A stretch of 64,000 nucleotides of DNA from Terriglobia bacterium (GTDB taxonomy: Bacteria; Acidobacteriota; Terriglobia; JAJPHL01), in contig JAJPHL010000034.1 in assembly GCA_021325275.1 (NCBI GenBank), positions 62,001 through 126,000 on the forward strand. The letters run 5' to 3'. Below the pieces are notes generated by a model. That model saw only the letters and a list, made by a program, of their open reading frames with translations, did no database searches and had not been told where the DNA came from. The position numbers and the translations under genes were made by a program. Below, one piece after another: positions 17,473 through 25,730 of the stretch (positions are counted from its first letter, which is position 1; each line of letters opens with the position of its first letter).

Positions 17473-20034
17473 ATGCCTGTGTCGTCCGCACCTTCGCCGC
17501 ACGTTATTCCTGTTGAGCAAGTCGCCAAACTCTCTCGTTGGGGACGAGTCGCATTGGTCGCGCGCGCTTCGATGCGCACCGTGCCATGGTTTGTTCCCGG
17601 ACCGATGCGGGCGCGCCAGCTCGCACTCGCCGATCTTTTGGCGATTGACGTTTGCAGCACATTAGGAATGCTGGCGGCCACCGGTGGGCGTCAACTCGCG
17701 ACGGCCGTGGCGGAAGCCGCCGCGAATGCCGCGATGGCCGCGCTGGCAGCGCCCGGTCGCGTGCCGTTGCTCCCCACCGATCAAGCGGCGATGCTCGCGG
17801 GACTCACCGTGGAATGGGCCGGCGCGTCGGTGCCTCCCGACGCCCTCGACACGGGATCGGTGGACAACGCCCGCGGCGCGTTCCACGATTTGCAAGCGCT
17901 TCTCGCGATGGGCATGCAGGAGCGGGGCTACGAGTACGCCGTGCCGGCCAATTTCTTTTCGCTCCCTCTGTGGCCGGCGCCTTTGCCCGATCTCCGGGCC
18001 CAGATCGCGCAGTGGGAACAAGTTCTCGCGCCGTTTAGTTTGCTGGAATCCTCGCAGCGCTTCCAGGCGTGCTGCGCCGGACACGGCGTCGATTGGACCG
18101 AAGCGCAGCGCCGCGCCGAAGCCTGGATGCGCATGACAGTGCCAACCGATGCCCTGCCGGTGGCGCCGCCTGGACCGCATCAAGCAACTCCGCGTCCCGC
18201 CGTTTCGGCCCAGCTTCCCGCGCCGCATCCTACATTCGCGAGTGGAATACAGGCGCCGGCTCCTGCTCCCGCGCCCGCGACATCCGCTCCGGCGTCGTCC
18301 GCACCGTCCTGGCAATCGCCGATACCTGGAACGTTGGCGCGCCCTTCGGATACCGAACTCGAAGGACCCCCGACGCCGCTTCTGCGCGTGCCTCCGCCGG
18401 CGCGCAACGCCATCGGCTACGACGACCTGGAACCCTACGCCGACGCCCTGGCATCGTTCATCGACTCGATGGAACCGCGCGCGCCATTCACGCTGACGAT
18501 CCAAGGCGCGGCGGGATCGGGCCGCTCGGTGATCGGCGGAATGTTGCGGAGGCGTTTGGAAGGCAAGCCGGCGTGCCGTTCCACCGAGCCGCACATCACG
18601 TTGTGGTTCGACGCAAGCTTGCCGCGTTCATCGCCCACGCTCACAACGTCGTTGATGCGGGCGCTGGCGTTGGCGCTCGATCGCGAACGCCCTTCGGTAC
18701 AGCGTCATCTTCATCGTCTGCCGCTGGGTTTGCAAACGCCGGTCGCGTATTGGAAGAGCATGGTGAAGATCACGCTGTCGTTGCTGACGATTCTGCTGGT
18801 CGCGGGTGGATTCGCGTTGATGACCCCGGGCCTGCCGCCCGATCTGGTCTCGATGCGCAAGGACATGTTGCAGATTCTCGACCAGTCCATGTTGGGCAAC
18901 GGCTTGGTGTGGGTGGGCGCGTTCGGCGTGGCGGCGGCGTTGGCGACGGCTCTGGAACTGTTTGGATTCCTGTTTCCGCACGGGCGAAAACTGGCGCGTT
19001 ATGTGCGCGACAAACACTCGGCGGAGGAACCCAAAGCGCGCGCGGAATTGGGCGCGCTATTGCGCGCCGGCGTTCCGGCCGGATGCCGCATGGTGGTTTT
19101 CATCGAGAATCTGGAAAAGGCCGGCGTGCTTCGCTCGGCGGAGCTCTTGGATTCGCTGAAGACCACGTTGAAGTTTCCGGAAGTGGTTTTCGTGTTGCTG
19201 ACCGATGCGCAGGCGCTGCGCAAACAATCCGAGGAAGATTCCCAGGCCGTGCGCGGCGGACGCTCCGCGCGACTGGCCGGCGTCGCGAATCTGCAAGTGG
19301 ATTTGCCCGGGCGGGCGGTGGCGCGTCCCGACACCGCATCCTCGCGCTCGAAAGGCAGCAAGGTGGGACACGCCCGCGGCTTCGCGGCGTTTTGGGGACC
19401 GTGGTCGCGTGACTGGCGCGGCGATCGCCGCATCGAAGAAGTGATGCAGCGAACGATGTTCGTGGATCCGCCCTATCTCGCGCCACTGGTGATGCTCGGT
19501 TGGCTCTTGTTCTGCCTGCCGATTACCGCGTTCATCGCCGTGCAAGAGTGGATCTATCCGGCGCGCAACGTGCGCATCTTCAGCCGGTCGCGAGCGGGAT
19601 TATTGGGCCTTGTTCTCACCTTGGCGGTTCTCGGTCACGGCGTGCTGGCGTTCCAAACGATCGACGGCCTCTTGACCAATCTGCACTACGTGATTCTGTG
19701 GCCCGACACGCACCCGTTTTCACTGTGGGTCTTTCTGCCGTTGGAAATTGTGACCATCGGCGTGATCCTATTGTGCGGCGCGCTGTTGGCGCGTGCGAGC
19801 GCCCATCGTGAAACGTCGCTCGTGAAACAAGCGCGCGAAGCGCTGCGAACCAGGCTCAAGGAGATTCGCGCGACGACCAACGATCCGGTGCAAGCGGCGG
19901 CGGCACTGAAGGGATCGACGCGGCTCGGCGATCACGAAGACGTCTTGGTGCGCGAGACGGTGGTGCAGGAGTATCTCACCGCCGAGCCCGATCCGCTGGC
20001 GCGCCTCACCGCGATGACGCGGCTTACGCTTTAG
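17473..20034 (+). CDS. KAP-like membrane P-loop NTPase with an unrecognised N-terminal domain
   Basis: The 853-residue protein has three parts. Residues 1-230 form an alanine-rich helical domain that was not recognised. Residues 231-310 are a Pro/Ala linker (APAPAPAPATSAPASSAP). From about 311 the layout follows KAP NTPases: a P-loop GAAGSGRS (345-352, Arg instead of the usual Lys), two membrane helices inserted between Walker A and B (about 433-450 and 479-501), then a Walker B-like strand RMVVFIENLEKAG (539-551, Glu-Asn where KAP has Asp-Asp). Three more helices follow (about 667-690, 709-727, 752-773). KAP proteins are membrane-associated NTPases, some in phage defence. The changed Walker residues leave ATP hydrolysis in doubt. 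Its stop overlaps the convergent permease gene by 11 bases. Confidence 0.7.
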   Translation: MPVSSAPSPHVIPVEQVAKLSRWGRVALVARASMRTVPWFVPGPMRARQLALADLLAIDVCSTLGMLAATGGRQLATAVAEAAANAAMAALAAPGRVPLLPTDQAAMLAGLTVEWAGASVPPDALDTGSVDNARGAFHDLQALLAMGMQERGYEYAVPANFFSLPLWPAPLPDLRAQIAQWEQVLAPFSLLESSQRFQACCAGHGVDWTEAQRRAEAWMRMTVPTDALPVAPPGPHQATPRPAVSAQLPAPHPTFASGIQAPAPAPAPATSAPASSAPSWQSPIPGTLARPSDTELEGPPTPLLRVPPPARNAIGYDDLEPYADALASFIDSMEPRAPFTLTIQGAAGSGRSVIGGMLRRRLEGKPACRSTEPHITLWFDASLPRSSPTLTTSLMRALALALDRERPSVQRHLHRLPLGLQTPVAYWKSMVKITLSLLTILLVAGGFALMTPGLPPDLVSMRKDMLQILDQSMLGNGLVWVGAFGVAAALATALELFGFLFPHGRKLARYVRDKHSAEEPKARAELGALLRAGVPAGCRMVVFIENLEKAGVLRSAELLDSLKTTLKFPEVVFVLLTDAQALRKQSEEDSQAVRGGRSARLAGVANLQVDLPGRAVARPDTASSRSKGSKVGHARGFAAFWGPWSRDWRGDRRIEEVMQRTMFVDPPYLAPLVMLGWLLFCLPITAFIAVQEWIYPARNVRIFSRSRAGLLGLVLTLAVLGHGVLAFQTIDGLLTNLHYVILWPDTHPFSLWVFLPLEIVTIGVILLCGALLARASAHRETSLVKQAREALRTRLKEIRATTNDPVQAAAALKGSTRLGDHEDVLVRETVVQEYLTAEPDPLARLTAMTRLTL

Positions 20035-21391
20035 CAAACGGCCAACCGTCGCGCGACCGTTGATGGATCAGAAACGCGGCAACGCCGGTCAACAAGAATC
20101 CTCCGCCCAGCAGAATGAATTGTCGCGCCGTGAAAAAGATAAACAGCCATCCGGCGAGCGCAATGATCCCGGGAATCGGATAAAGCCACATCCGAAACGG
20201 CATCGGTAAATCGGGGCGATTCCTTCGCAGCAAGTACAATCCAACGTTTTGCCCCATGAACTGCACGGTCGAGCGAATCACCACGAGCGAGGTGATCACT
20301 GTATCGAGCGAAAGCAGCGTGAACGCCGCCGCCACCGCGCCCAGCGCCAGCAACGACACATAGGGGAATTTGTCGGCCGGATGCACGCGCGCGAAGAATG
20401 AAAAATACTCGCCGTCGCGCGCCGCCGCATAGAGCACGCGCGAATTCGCCAGCATCAGCGCGAACAGCGACGCGATGGCCGCCCACAGGATCAGCATCAC
20501 CAGCACCGTGGCCGCCGTTTTTCCGAAGGCCCGCTCGGCAATGGTCGCGGCGAGGTAGCGCGTGTCGGCGCCCTGACCCGGAATGATCTGACGCCACGGC
20601 ATGCTGCCGAGAATCGCGGAATTCAAAGCGAGATAAAGCACCGTGACGATCCCCACCGCCGCGAGGATCGCGCGCGGGATCGTCTTGGTGGGATCTTTCA
20701 CTTCGTCGCCGATGAAGCAAACGTTGTAATAGCCAAGAAACGTATAAATGCCCCTACGAGTCGCGTCGCCGAGTCCCAACCAAAATTTCGTGGTCATGGA
20801 AAATGCGTCGGCCGGGAGATCGGTGAGCAGCGACCAGTGGAAATTCGCGAATCCCGCGGCAATGGTCATCAACAACGCGAGCACCGCGCCCGCCGCGAAG
20901 ACGGTGGCGAGTTTTCCGATCACCGTGATGCGGCGGTAAAGCAGAAAAACTACAAACACCGCGACCAGCATCGGCGCGATTTTTGCCCACACGCCGTGCA
21001 TCGGCACTAGATACGCCATGTAATTTGCGAATCCAATGCATCCGCCGGCGAAACTGAGTGGTCCTTGAAAGCTGACTTGCCAGATGAACAAAAACGACAT
21101 CAGCAATCCCCAGCGATCGCCGTAGCAGACGCGCAGAAAGCGATACGTGCCGCCGGATTCCGGCAATCGGCTGGCAAGTTCCGCCCACACCTGGCCGTCG
21201 CACACCGCGACGATCGCGCCGACGATGTAGCAAAGCATCGCCTGCGGTCCGCCCATCGACGCGACGATCAGCGGCAAGGTGATGAACGGCCCGATGCCGA
21301 TCATGTTGTTGACGTTGAGCGCGGTGGCTTGAAGAAGTCCAATGCCGCGAATCAGCGGCGTGCCTGCGGGGGAATTTGGGGAGGAGGCCAC
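20024..21391 (-). CDS. Amino acid permease, APC superfamily
   Basis: The 455-residue product has about 12 membrane helices. The first carries NNMIGIGPFITLPLIV, the unwound TM1 substrate and Na/H site of APC transporters, and the following loop has the conserved GGPQAMLCY and ESGGTYRFLR motifs. GDEVKDPTKTIPRAIL is the loop before TM7 typical of cationic and neutral amino-acid permeases. The substrate cannot be named. The longest frame begins at 21592 inside the upstream DUF3738 gene; GTG at 21391 (VASSPNSPAGTPLIRG) gives a normal N-terminus and a 26-base gap, so it may be the last gene of the blaI operon. Confidence 0.85.
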   Translation of the reverse strand: MASSPNSPAGTPLIRGIGLLQATALNVNNMIGIGPFITLPLIVASMGGPQAMLCYIVGAIVAVCDGQVWAELASRLPESGGTYRFLRVCYGDRWGLLMSFLFIWQVSFQGPLSFAGGCIGFANYMAYLVPMHGVWAKIAPMLVAVFVVFLLYRRITVIGKLATVFAAGAVLALLMTIAAGFANFHWSLLTDLPADAFSMTTKFWLGLGDATRRGIYTFLGYYNVCFIGDEVKDPTKTIPRAILAAVGIVTVLYLALNSAILGSMPWRQIIPGQGADTRYLAATIAERAFGKTAATVLVMLILWAAIASLFALMLANSRVLYAAARDGEYFSFFARVHPADKFPYVSLLALGAVAAAFTLLSLDTVITSLVVIRSTVQFMGQNVGLYLLRRNRPDLPMPFRMWLYPIPGIIALAGWLFIFFTARQFILLGGGFLLTGVAAFLIHQRSRDGWPFAKA

Positions 21392-21417
21392 GGCACATTT
21401 TAACCTGAGTGCTGCGG

Positions 21418-22344
21418 TTAATTCTCCGTCGGCCTCTCGATGTGATCGATGATCAGAATCTGGATCGGACCTTTCGTCGATTCCAGTTTCAATCCCAGTT
21501 GCTCGCGCAGAGCCTGTTGCAGCGTTGGTCCCTGCAAGTCGGGCGAGGCGTTTCCATCCACGAGGAGAGGCGCGTATTGCTCGGGGACCCACTCCAGTAT
21601 GAAATCAATCTTTTCGTTGATGCCGGTTTGATCGAGCACCGGTCGGCCCGCCCCGCCGGAAATGGACTCGGCAAACAGAGCCATGGTGGTATTTCTCGAG
21701 CCGTCTTTGAAGCCCACACCGTTGGGTCTCCTTTCTCGGGCGTAGACGTCGCACACCGCTGGGAACACATCGCTCACAACACGCGGGGAGCCGTCCGCGG
21801 GCGGCGGCTCCGGCGCGTGACCCTCGCACGGCGGTCCGTCGGAATGCAGATGAAGGTTCGGACCCAATCTGCCGGGCTTGATCAGAGTGAGAGCAAATAC
21901 AGGAACTTCCGGAGTCTCGAAATGCACCGCCAATTTGAAGCGATCAGCGAGGAGCGACTGCATCATCAGCCGCATCTGATCCTTCGTCGGATTTCCTTCC
22001 GCCTTTGCCTCGATAGTGAAGCGATCGTCGGACACCCACTTCGGCAAATGCGCCAGCATGGCGTGGGTCTGGTCCGGCGTGAAGCGGTGTTTGTACGCGA
22101 ATTGCAGGTAAACCCAAAGCGGAAAATTCGATTTGAAGCGACCTGCCGTGGGCCGGTACGAATCGCCGTTGTCGAGAGGGAAAAGCGAGTTCAATGGCGC
22201 GTCCGGCGGACTCAGTTTTACAGATGCGACATCGAAGGCCATCTTGCCGCCGGCCGCGATTTGCCAGGCGGGCGGGTCGGGCGATGGTTTCGCTTGGACG
22301 AAACCCAGCAGCGCCGCTAACGAAACCTTCAATGCGAGATTCAT
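21418..22344 (-). CDS. Secreted TIGR03435 / DUF3738 family protein
   Basis: The 308-residue protein has a signal peptide (residues 1-18) and the hallmarks of TIGR03435: FDVASVKLS near the mature N-terminus, MMQSLLADRFKL, VFALTLIKPGRLGPNL, VLDQTGINEKIDF, LQQALREQLGLKLESTKGP and the final IDHIERPTEN. The family is abundant in Acidobacteria, often next to or fused with M56 peptidases, and has no known function. The ATG at 22344 follows GGAG. It lies 21 bases after the M56/GWxTD gene. Confidence 0.93.
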   Translation of the reverse strand: MNLALKVSLAALLGFVQAKPSPDPPAWQIAAGGKMAFDVASVKLSPPDAPLNSLFPLDNGDSYRPTAGRFKSNFPLWVYLQFAYKHRFTPDQTHAMLAHLPKWVSDDRFTIEAKAEGNPTKDQMRLMMQSLLADRFKLAVHFETPEVPVFALTLIKPGRLGPNLHLHSDGPPCEGHAPEPPPADGSPRVVSDVFPAVCDVYARERRPNGVGFKDGSRNTTMALFAESISGGAGRPVLDQTGINEKIDFILEWVPEQYAPLLVDGNASPDLQGPTLQQALREQLGLKLESTKGPIQILIIDHIERPTEN

Positions 22345-22365
22345 TATCGGCGCTCCGGGGGGCGT

Positions 22366-23931
22366 TTACCGATTCGGATCCTTGATCAGCTTGTAGTCGC
22401 CGTTGCTTTCCGTATCGTCGAATTCCAGGATGACGTCAGTGCCGACACCTTCGATCCAGCGATAACGCCACATTTCGAACGGACACTTGAAGACAGTTCC
22501 GCCGCCTTCTTCCGCGGGCCGGTTGTAGTTTCCAGCAGTAGGATGCGAGTCAATCTCGTCGGGCGGACCATAAATGATGTAGATGCGGCCGCGATCCGTT
22601 TTCCATCCGGGGATGCCCGAGCCCGTGCTGAAGCGCGAGTCGACATAGGCAAGGCGGCGGTAGTGTTCCTGTTTATACTCATTTTCCGGCGTGCCGGGCG
22701 TGGGATCGCGCCTGAGCCAGAAGTCCTCGATGAAGCGATCGCGGTCTGCGTCGGTCGTCAAGGCGAGAAAGTCGGCGCGCTCCTGCTTGGAAATGATGTA
22801 CACGACTTCTTCGTTGAGCCACTTCTGGTAAACCTTCGGAAAGTTCGCGGTAGAATCCTGCGGCGTCCTCGCCGCGGGCGAGGCAGGAGATTTTGCCGGA
22901 GCAAGCGCGACAGCAGGAGCCGGCGCCGCGACCGCCGGCGCCGCATGCGCTGCCGACATCGCTTGGATCGAGCCGGCCACGGCGATCAGCAGCAATCCTA
23001 CGGCGATCGCCGGCGCTGCCGTGCGATTCGCGCGGGCGGGCGTGTCGAGAAGACGGTGAATGCGATTCATAAGACTTCCTCCAGTCGCAGCGAGGACAGC
23101 CTCGCCGCGGATCGGCCTGTTCTCTTCGAGCGTCGCTAACGCCGCCGCATAGGCGCGGGCGTCAGGACAGTGCGCAAGGACCATATCGTCGCAGCAATTC
23201 TCGCGCTCGGTGCGGACCACGCGCGAGACCCACCACACGGCCGGGTGGTAAAACAGCAATCCCTCCACAAATCCTTGCAGCAGATTCACGGCGTAATCGT
23301 AACGGCGAATGTGCGCCAGCTCGTGGACCAGAATCGCTTCCACCTGACCTTCCGAGAGTCCCGCCAGCAATCCGAGGGGGGCCAAAATGACCGGGCGAAA
23401 CCAGCCGATCACCACCGGGACATCGGCGAGGCACGATTCCAACAACACCACGGGCCGCGACAATTTCAAACGCGCCGCTAGTTCGTCCAGGCGGGTCTGC
23501 CACATTTCGGGCGCGGCGCAAACACCGCGGCGGCGTAAGCGTAACGCACCCGCCCAAGCGATGAGGATTCGCGCGTAGCAAACCATGACGCCGGCCATCC
23601 ACAAAGGAACGATCCATTCCACGCCGCTGGTCCGGCTGGGCAGGGAGGTCTCGCCTTCGAGCGCCGGACTCACGTGCACACGCGGCGGCGCAACAGCGCG
23701 CGCCACGGCGACACGGCCGGGCACGCACAACTCAAGCGTCACGCCAAAGGCCGCGACCATCGCCAGCAGCGCGGCCACGGCCAGCGCGTAGCGCACGCGC
23801 GAAGAGCGCACGCCGCCATAGAGGATCGCGGCGAGCAAGGCGGCAATCGCCGCGCCTTCCCAAACAAAGTGGGCCAGCGCCCGTGCCAACGCCGGCGCTA
23901 GGGGCGCCCAAGTATCGAGTACGGTGGTCAT
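22366..23931 (-). CDS. BlaR1-like M56 membrane metallopeptidase fused to a GWxTD domain
   Basis: The 521-residue protein starts MTTVLDTWAPL. It has BlaR1-type membrane helices (about 12-40, 45-66, 107-127, 313-331) and the zinc-protease motif HELAH in ILVHELAHIRRYDY. Downstream are HPAVWW and ERENCCDD of M56 peptidases. After a Pro/Ala linker (about 335-365), the C-terminal ~150 residues form a GWxTD domain (motif GWKTD, then RGRIYIIYGPPDEID), a module found almost only in Acidobacteria and Bacteroidota. The penicillin-sensor domain of true BlaR1 is missing. Start at 23931 overlaps the blaI stop by ATGA, so it probably cleaves or signals to BlaI on an unknown envelope cue. Confidence 0.88.
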   Translation of the reverse strand: MTTVLDTWAPLAPALARALAHFVWEGAAIAALLAAILYGGVRSSRVRYALAVAALLAMVAAFGVTLELCVPGRVAVARAVAPPRVHVSPALEGETSLPSRTSGVEWIVPLWMAGVMVCYARILIAWAGALRLRRRGVCAAPEMWQTRLDELAARLKLSRPVVLLESCLADVPVVIGWFRPVILAPLGLLAGLSEGQVEAILVHELAHIRRYDYAVNLLQGFVEGLLFYHPAVWWVSRVVRTERENCCDDMVLAHCPDARAYAAALATLEENRPIRGEAVLAATGGSLMNRIHRLLDTPARANRTAAPAIAVGLLLIAVAGSIQAMSAAHAAPAVAAPAPAVALAPAKSPASPAARTPQDSTANFPKVYQKWLNEEVVYIISKQERADFLALTTDADRDRFIEDFWLRRDPTPGTPENEYKQEHYRRLAYVDSRFSTGSGIPGWKTDRGRIYIIYGPPDEIDSHPTAGNYNRPAEEGGGTVFKCPFEMWRYRWIEGVGTDVILEFDDTESNGDYKLIKDPNR

Positions 23932-24317
23932 CGGATTCCCTTTTCGTAGTCGTCCAGAAACTTGCGCAGCTCCACCAGTTCCTTCGCGGACGCTTTGCGC
24001 GCGGAGAGCGCGCCGACCAGCAGACTCTTCGCGGACCCCGCGAAGCCGCGCTCCAGCAAATCGCCGGCCAGTTGCCGCTGTGTCCACTCGCGCGGGCGGC
24101 TGGCCTCATAGACGTGAGCGCGATTCTTCTCGTCGCGCCGAACCAGTCCCTTGTCGGCCATGATCTGCATGAACTTCAGAACCGTGGTGTATTGCGTTTC
24201 TTTTCGGCGCGAAACGATCTCGTGCACTTCCCGAACCGTGGACGGCCCGCGGCTCCACAGCACGGTGAGAATCTCCAGTTCGGCGTCGGTCGGACGAGGC
24301 GGCGTCTTAGCGGTCAT
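23928..24317 (-). CDS. blaI: BlaI/MecI/CopY-family repressor
   Basis: The 129-residue protein has a winged-helix DNA-binding domain (TDAELEILTVLWSRGPSTVREVHEI and YTTVLKFMQIMADKGLVRR) and a C-terminal dimerisation helix ending FLDDYEKGIR. Members are inactivated when a BlaR1-type protease receives its signal. The stop codon overlaps the start of the M56 gene (ATGA). The promoter has a consensus TTGACA and TATGAT with a 16-base spacer containing an operator-like repeat, so the gene is probably autorepressed. Confidence 0.92.
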   Translation of the reverse strand: MTAKTPPRPTDAELEILTVLWSRGPSTVREVHEIVSRRKETQYTTVLKFMQIMADKGLVRRDEKNRAHVYEASRPREWTQRQLAGDLLERGFAGSAKSLLVGALSARKASAKELVELRKFLDDYEKGIR

Positions 24318-24325
24318 CTACGAAG

Positions 24326-24353
24326 ATCATACTACGAACGTTTTCGTTGTCAA
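24326..24353 (-). promoter_or_regulatory. blaI promoter with BlaI operator in the spacer
   Basis: On the minus strand TTGACA (24348-24353) and TATGAT (24326-24331) are 16 bases apart. The near-palindrome ACTACGAACG-TTTTCGTTGT (24331-24350, one mismatched pair, arms ACTACGAA and TTCGTTGT) fills the spacer, and an extra CTACGAAG half-site lies at 24318-24325. The -10 ends eight bases before the blaI ATG, so the mRNA is likely leaderless. Confidence 0.7.
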
Positions 24354-24383
24354 GAAAAAAGGATGAACGGGCGAACGGCCCGA

Positions 24384-24389
24384 TACAAT
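24384..24389 (+). promoter_or_regulatory. -10 box of a probable leaderless transcript (hom)
   Basis: TACAAT is followed by six bases (GACCGA) and the ATG at 24396. The block CGATACAATGACCGAATGA is nearly the same as the one before the BNR gene at 4669-4687. No -35 or Shine-Dalgarno is visible. Confidence 0.5.
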
Positions 24390-24395
24390 GACCGA

Positions 24396-25694
24396 ATGAC
24401 GATTCGAGTTGCCATCATCGGCTACGGTACGGTGGGACAAGGCACGGCGCGCATTCTTACCGCGCATCGCCAGGAAATTCGGCGTAAAACGGGCGTCGAT
24501 ATCGAGATCGCGTCGGTGTGTGCGCGCACGGTTCACAGCAAAGACACTTCATTTCTTCCTCGCGAAGTCGCCCGGCTCACCGACTGGCAGGAAGCGCTCA
24601 CCGATCCCAGCGTGCAAGTCGTCGCCGAATTAATCGGGGGAACGTCGGTCGCTTACAACGTGGTGATGAAAGCACTGGCTTCCGGACGCGCGGTGGTAAC
24701 CGCGAACAAGAATCTGCTCGCGGAACGCGGCACGGAGTTGGAAGCATGCGCGGCGCGCCATAGTCCCGGCCTGCATTGCGAGGCGTCGGTGGCGGGCGGC
24801 ATCCCAGTGCTGGCGGCGATTCGTGAAGGACTGGCGGGCGACAACATCGAATCGCTTTACGGCATTTTGAACGGCACGTGTAATTTCATCCTCACGACGA
24901 TGGAGTCGACGGGGCGCGAAATGGCCGACGTGCTCGCCGAAGCGCAGCGTCTCGGTTACGCCGAAGCCGATCCCACCGCCGACGTGGAAGGCTATGACGC
25001 GCGATTCAAGCTGGCGATTCTGGCGCGCCTCGCCTTCGGTGGAGAGATTCCGCTGGCGACGATTCCCTGCCAAGGAATCACGCGCGTGTCACGCGTCGAT
25101 TTCGAGTATGCGCACGCGCTCCACTCGACGATTCGCCTGCTGGGCGCGGCGCGGCGCGATGCCGAAGGCGCGGTGTCGTTGTTCGTGCGGCCCATGCTGA
25201 TCTCGCGGTCGCACATGCTCGCGAAAGTGGAAGGATCGTACAACGCGGTTTGGGTGAAGGGTGAGCGCGGGGGCGACACGATGTATTACGGCCGGGGCGC
25301 CGGCGCCGATCCCACCGGCGTGTCGGTGGTGGCCGATATTATCCGCGCGGCGCGCGACGCGCGCACCGGCGCGAAGTCGCGTGTGCCGACGCTGGGTTTC
25401 GCCGACACAGCGGCAGCGTCACGCATTTCCCTTGAGGGTCCACCGGCCCGGCACTATTTGCGATTTGTGATCGACGATCGCCCGGGAATCATCGCCGCGC
25501 TGAGCGGTGTGCTGGCGCGCCACAACATCGGGATCGACGCGGTGATCCAAGTGCCGCATCCCGACAAACACAACATGCCGTTTGTGATCACGCTGGAACC
25601 CGCGCCCAGCGCGCTGGTGGCGCAAGCCGTCAAAGAAATGCAGACCTTTGATTTCCAGCGTGAGCCGCCGCTGCAACTGGCGATTGCGGACTGA
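24396..25694 (+). CDS. hom: Homoserine dehydrogenase
   Basis: The 432-residue enzyme reduces L-aspartate-4-semialdehyde to L-homoserine in threonine, methionine and isoleucine synthesis. The dinucleotide-binding motif is GYGTVGQGT (about 9-17). VVTANKNLLAERG and the substrate-binding GILNGTCNFILTTME and GYAEADPTADVEGYDA motifs are complete, with the catalytic Lys expected in the KLAILARLAFGG helix. The last ~80 residues form an ACT regulatory domain (LRFVIDDRPGIIAALSGVLA), which in this family gives threonine feedback control. The ATG at 24396 begins MTIRVAIIGYG; longer frames run through blaI. It is divergent from blaI with a 78-base gap. Confidence 0.96.
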   Translation: MTIRVAIIGYGTVGQGTARILTAHRQEIRRKTGVDIEIASVCARTVHSKDTSFLPREVARLTDWQEALTDPSVQVVAELIGGTSVAYNVVMKALASGRAVVTANKNLLAERGTELEACAARHSPGLHCEASVAGGIPVLAAIREGLAGDNIESLYGILNGTCNFILTTMESTGREMADVLAEAQRLGYAEADPTADVEGYDARFKLAILARLAFGGEIPLATIPCQGITRVSRVDFEYAHALHSTIRLLGAARRDAEGAVSLFVRPMLISRSHMLAKVEGSYNAVWVKGERGGDTMYYGRGAGADPTGVSVVADIIRAARDARTGAKSRVPTLGFADTAAASRISLEGPPARHYLRFVIDDRPGIIAALSGVLARHNIGIDAVIQVPHPDKHNMPFVITLEPAPSALVAQAVKEMQTFDFQREPPLQLAIAD

Positions 25695-25695
25695 A

Positions 25696-25730
25696 CCGCT
25701 CGGCTGATTGATTCGAGCTTACCCGAGCGG
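25696..25730. terminator. Hairpin between convergent hom and E2 genes
   Basis: Perfect 8-base arms CCGCTCGG (25696-25703) and CCGAGCGG (25723-25730) flank 19 bases. The right arm lies in the last codons of the E2 gene, so the structure could end transcripts from both sides, though no long T run follows. Confidence 0.5.

Noticed and set aside
21392-21592. N-terminal extension of the amino-acid permease (67 residues)
   Set aside because: It overlaps the DUF3738 gene in another frame and has no hydrophobic or conserved sequence.
22366-23931. True beta-lactam sensor BlaR1
   Set aside because: No penicillin-binding STYK/SxN/KTG domain follows the protease; a GWxTD domain is there instead.
24396-25694. 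Fused aspartokinase-homoserine dehydrogenase
   Set aside because: The protein begins directly with the dinucleotide-binding motif, and the C-terminus is an ACT domain, so it is the stand-alone enzyme.
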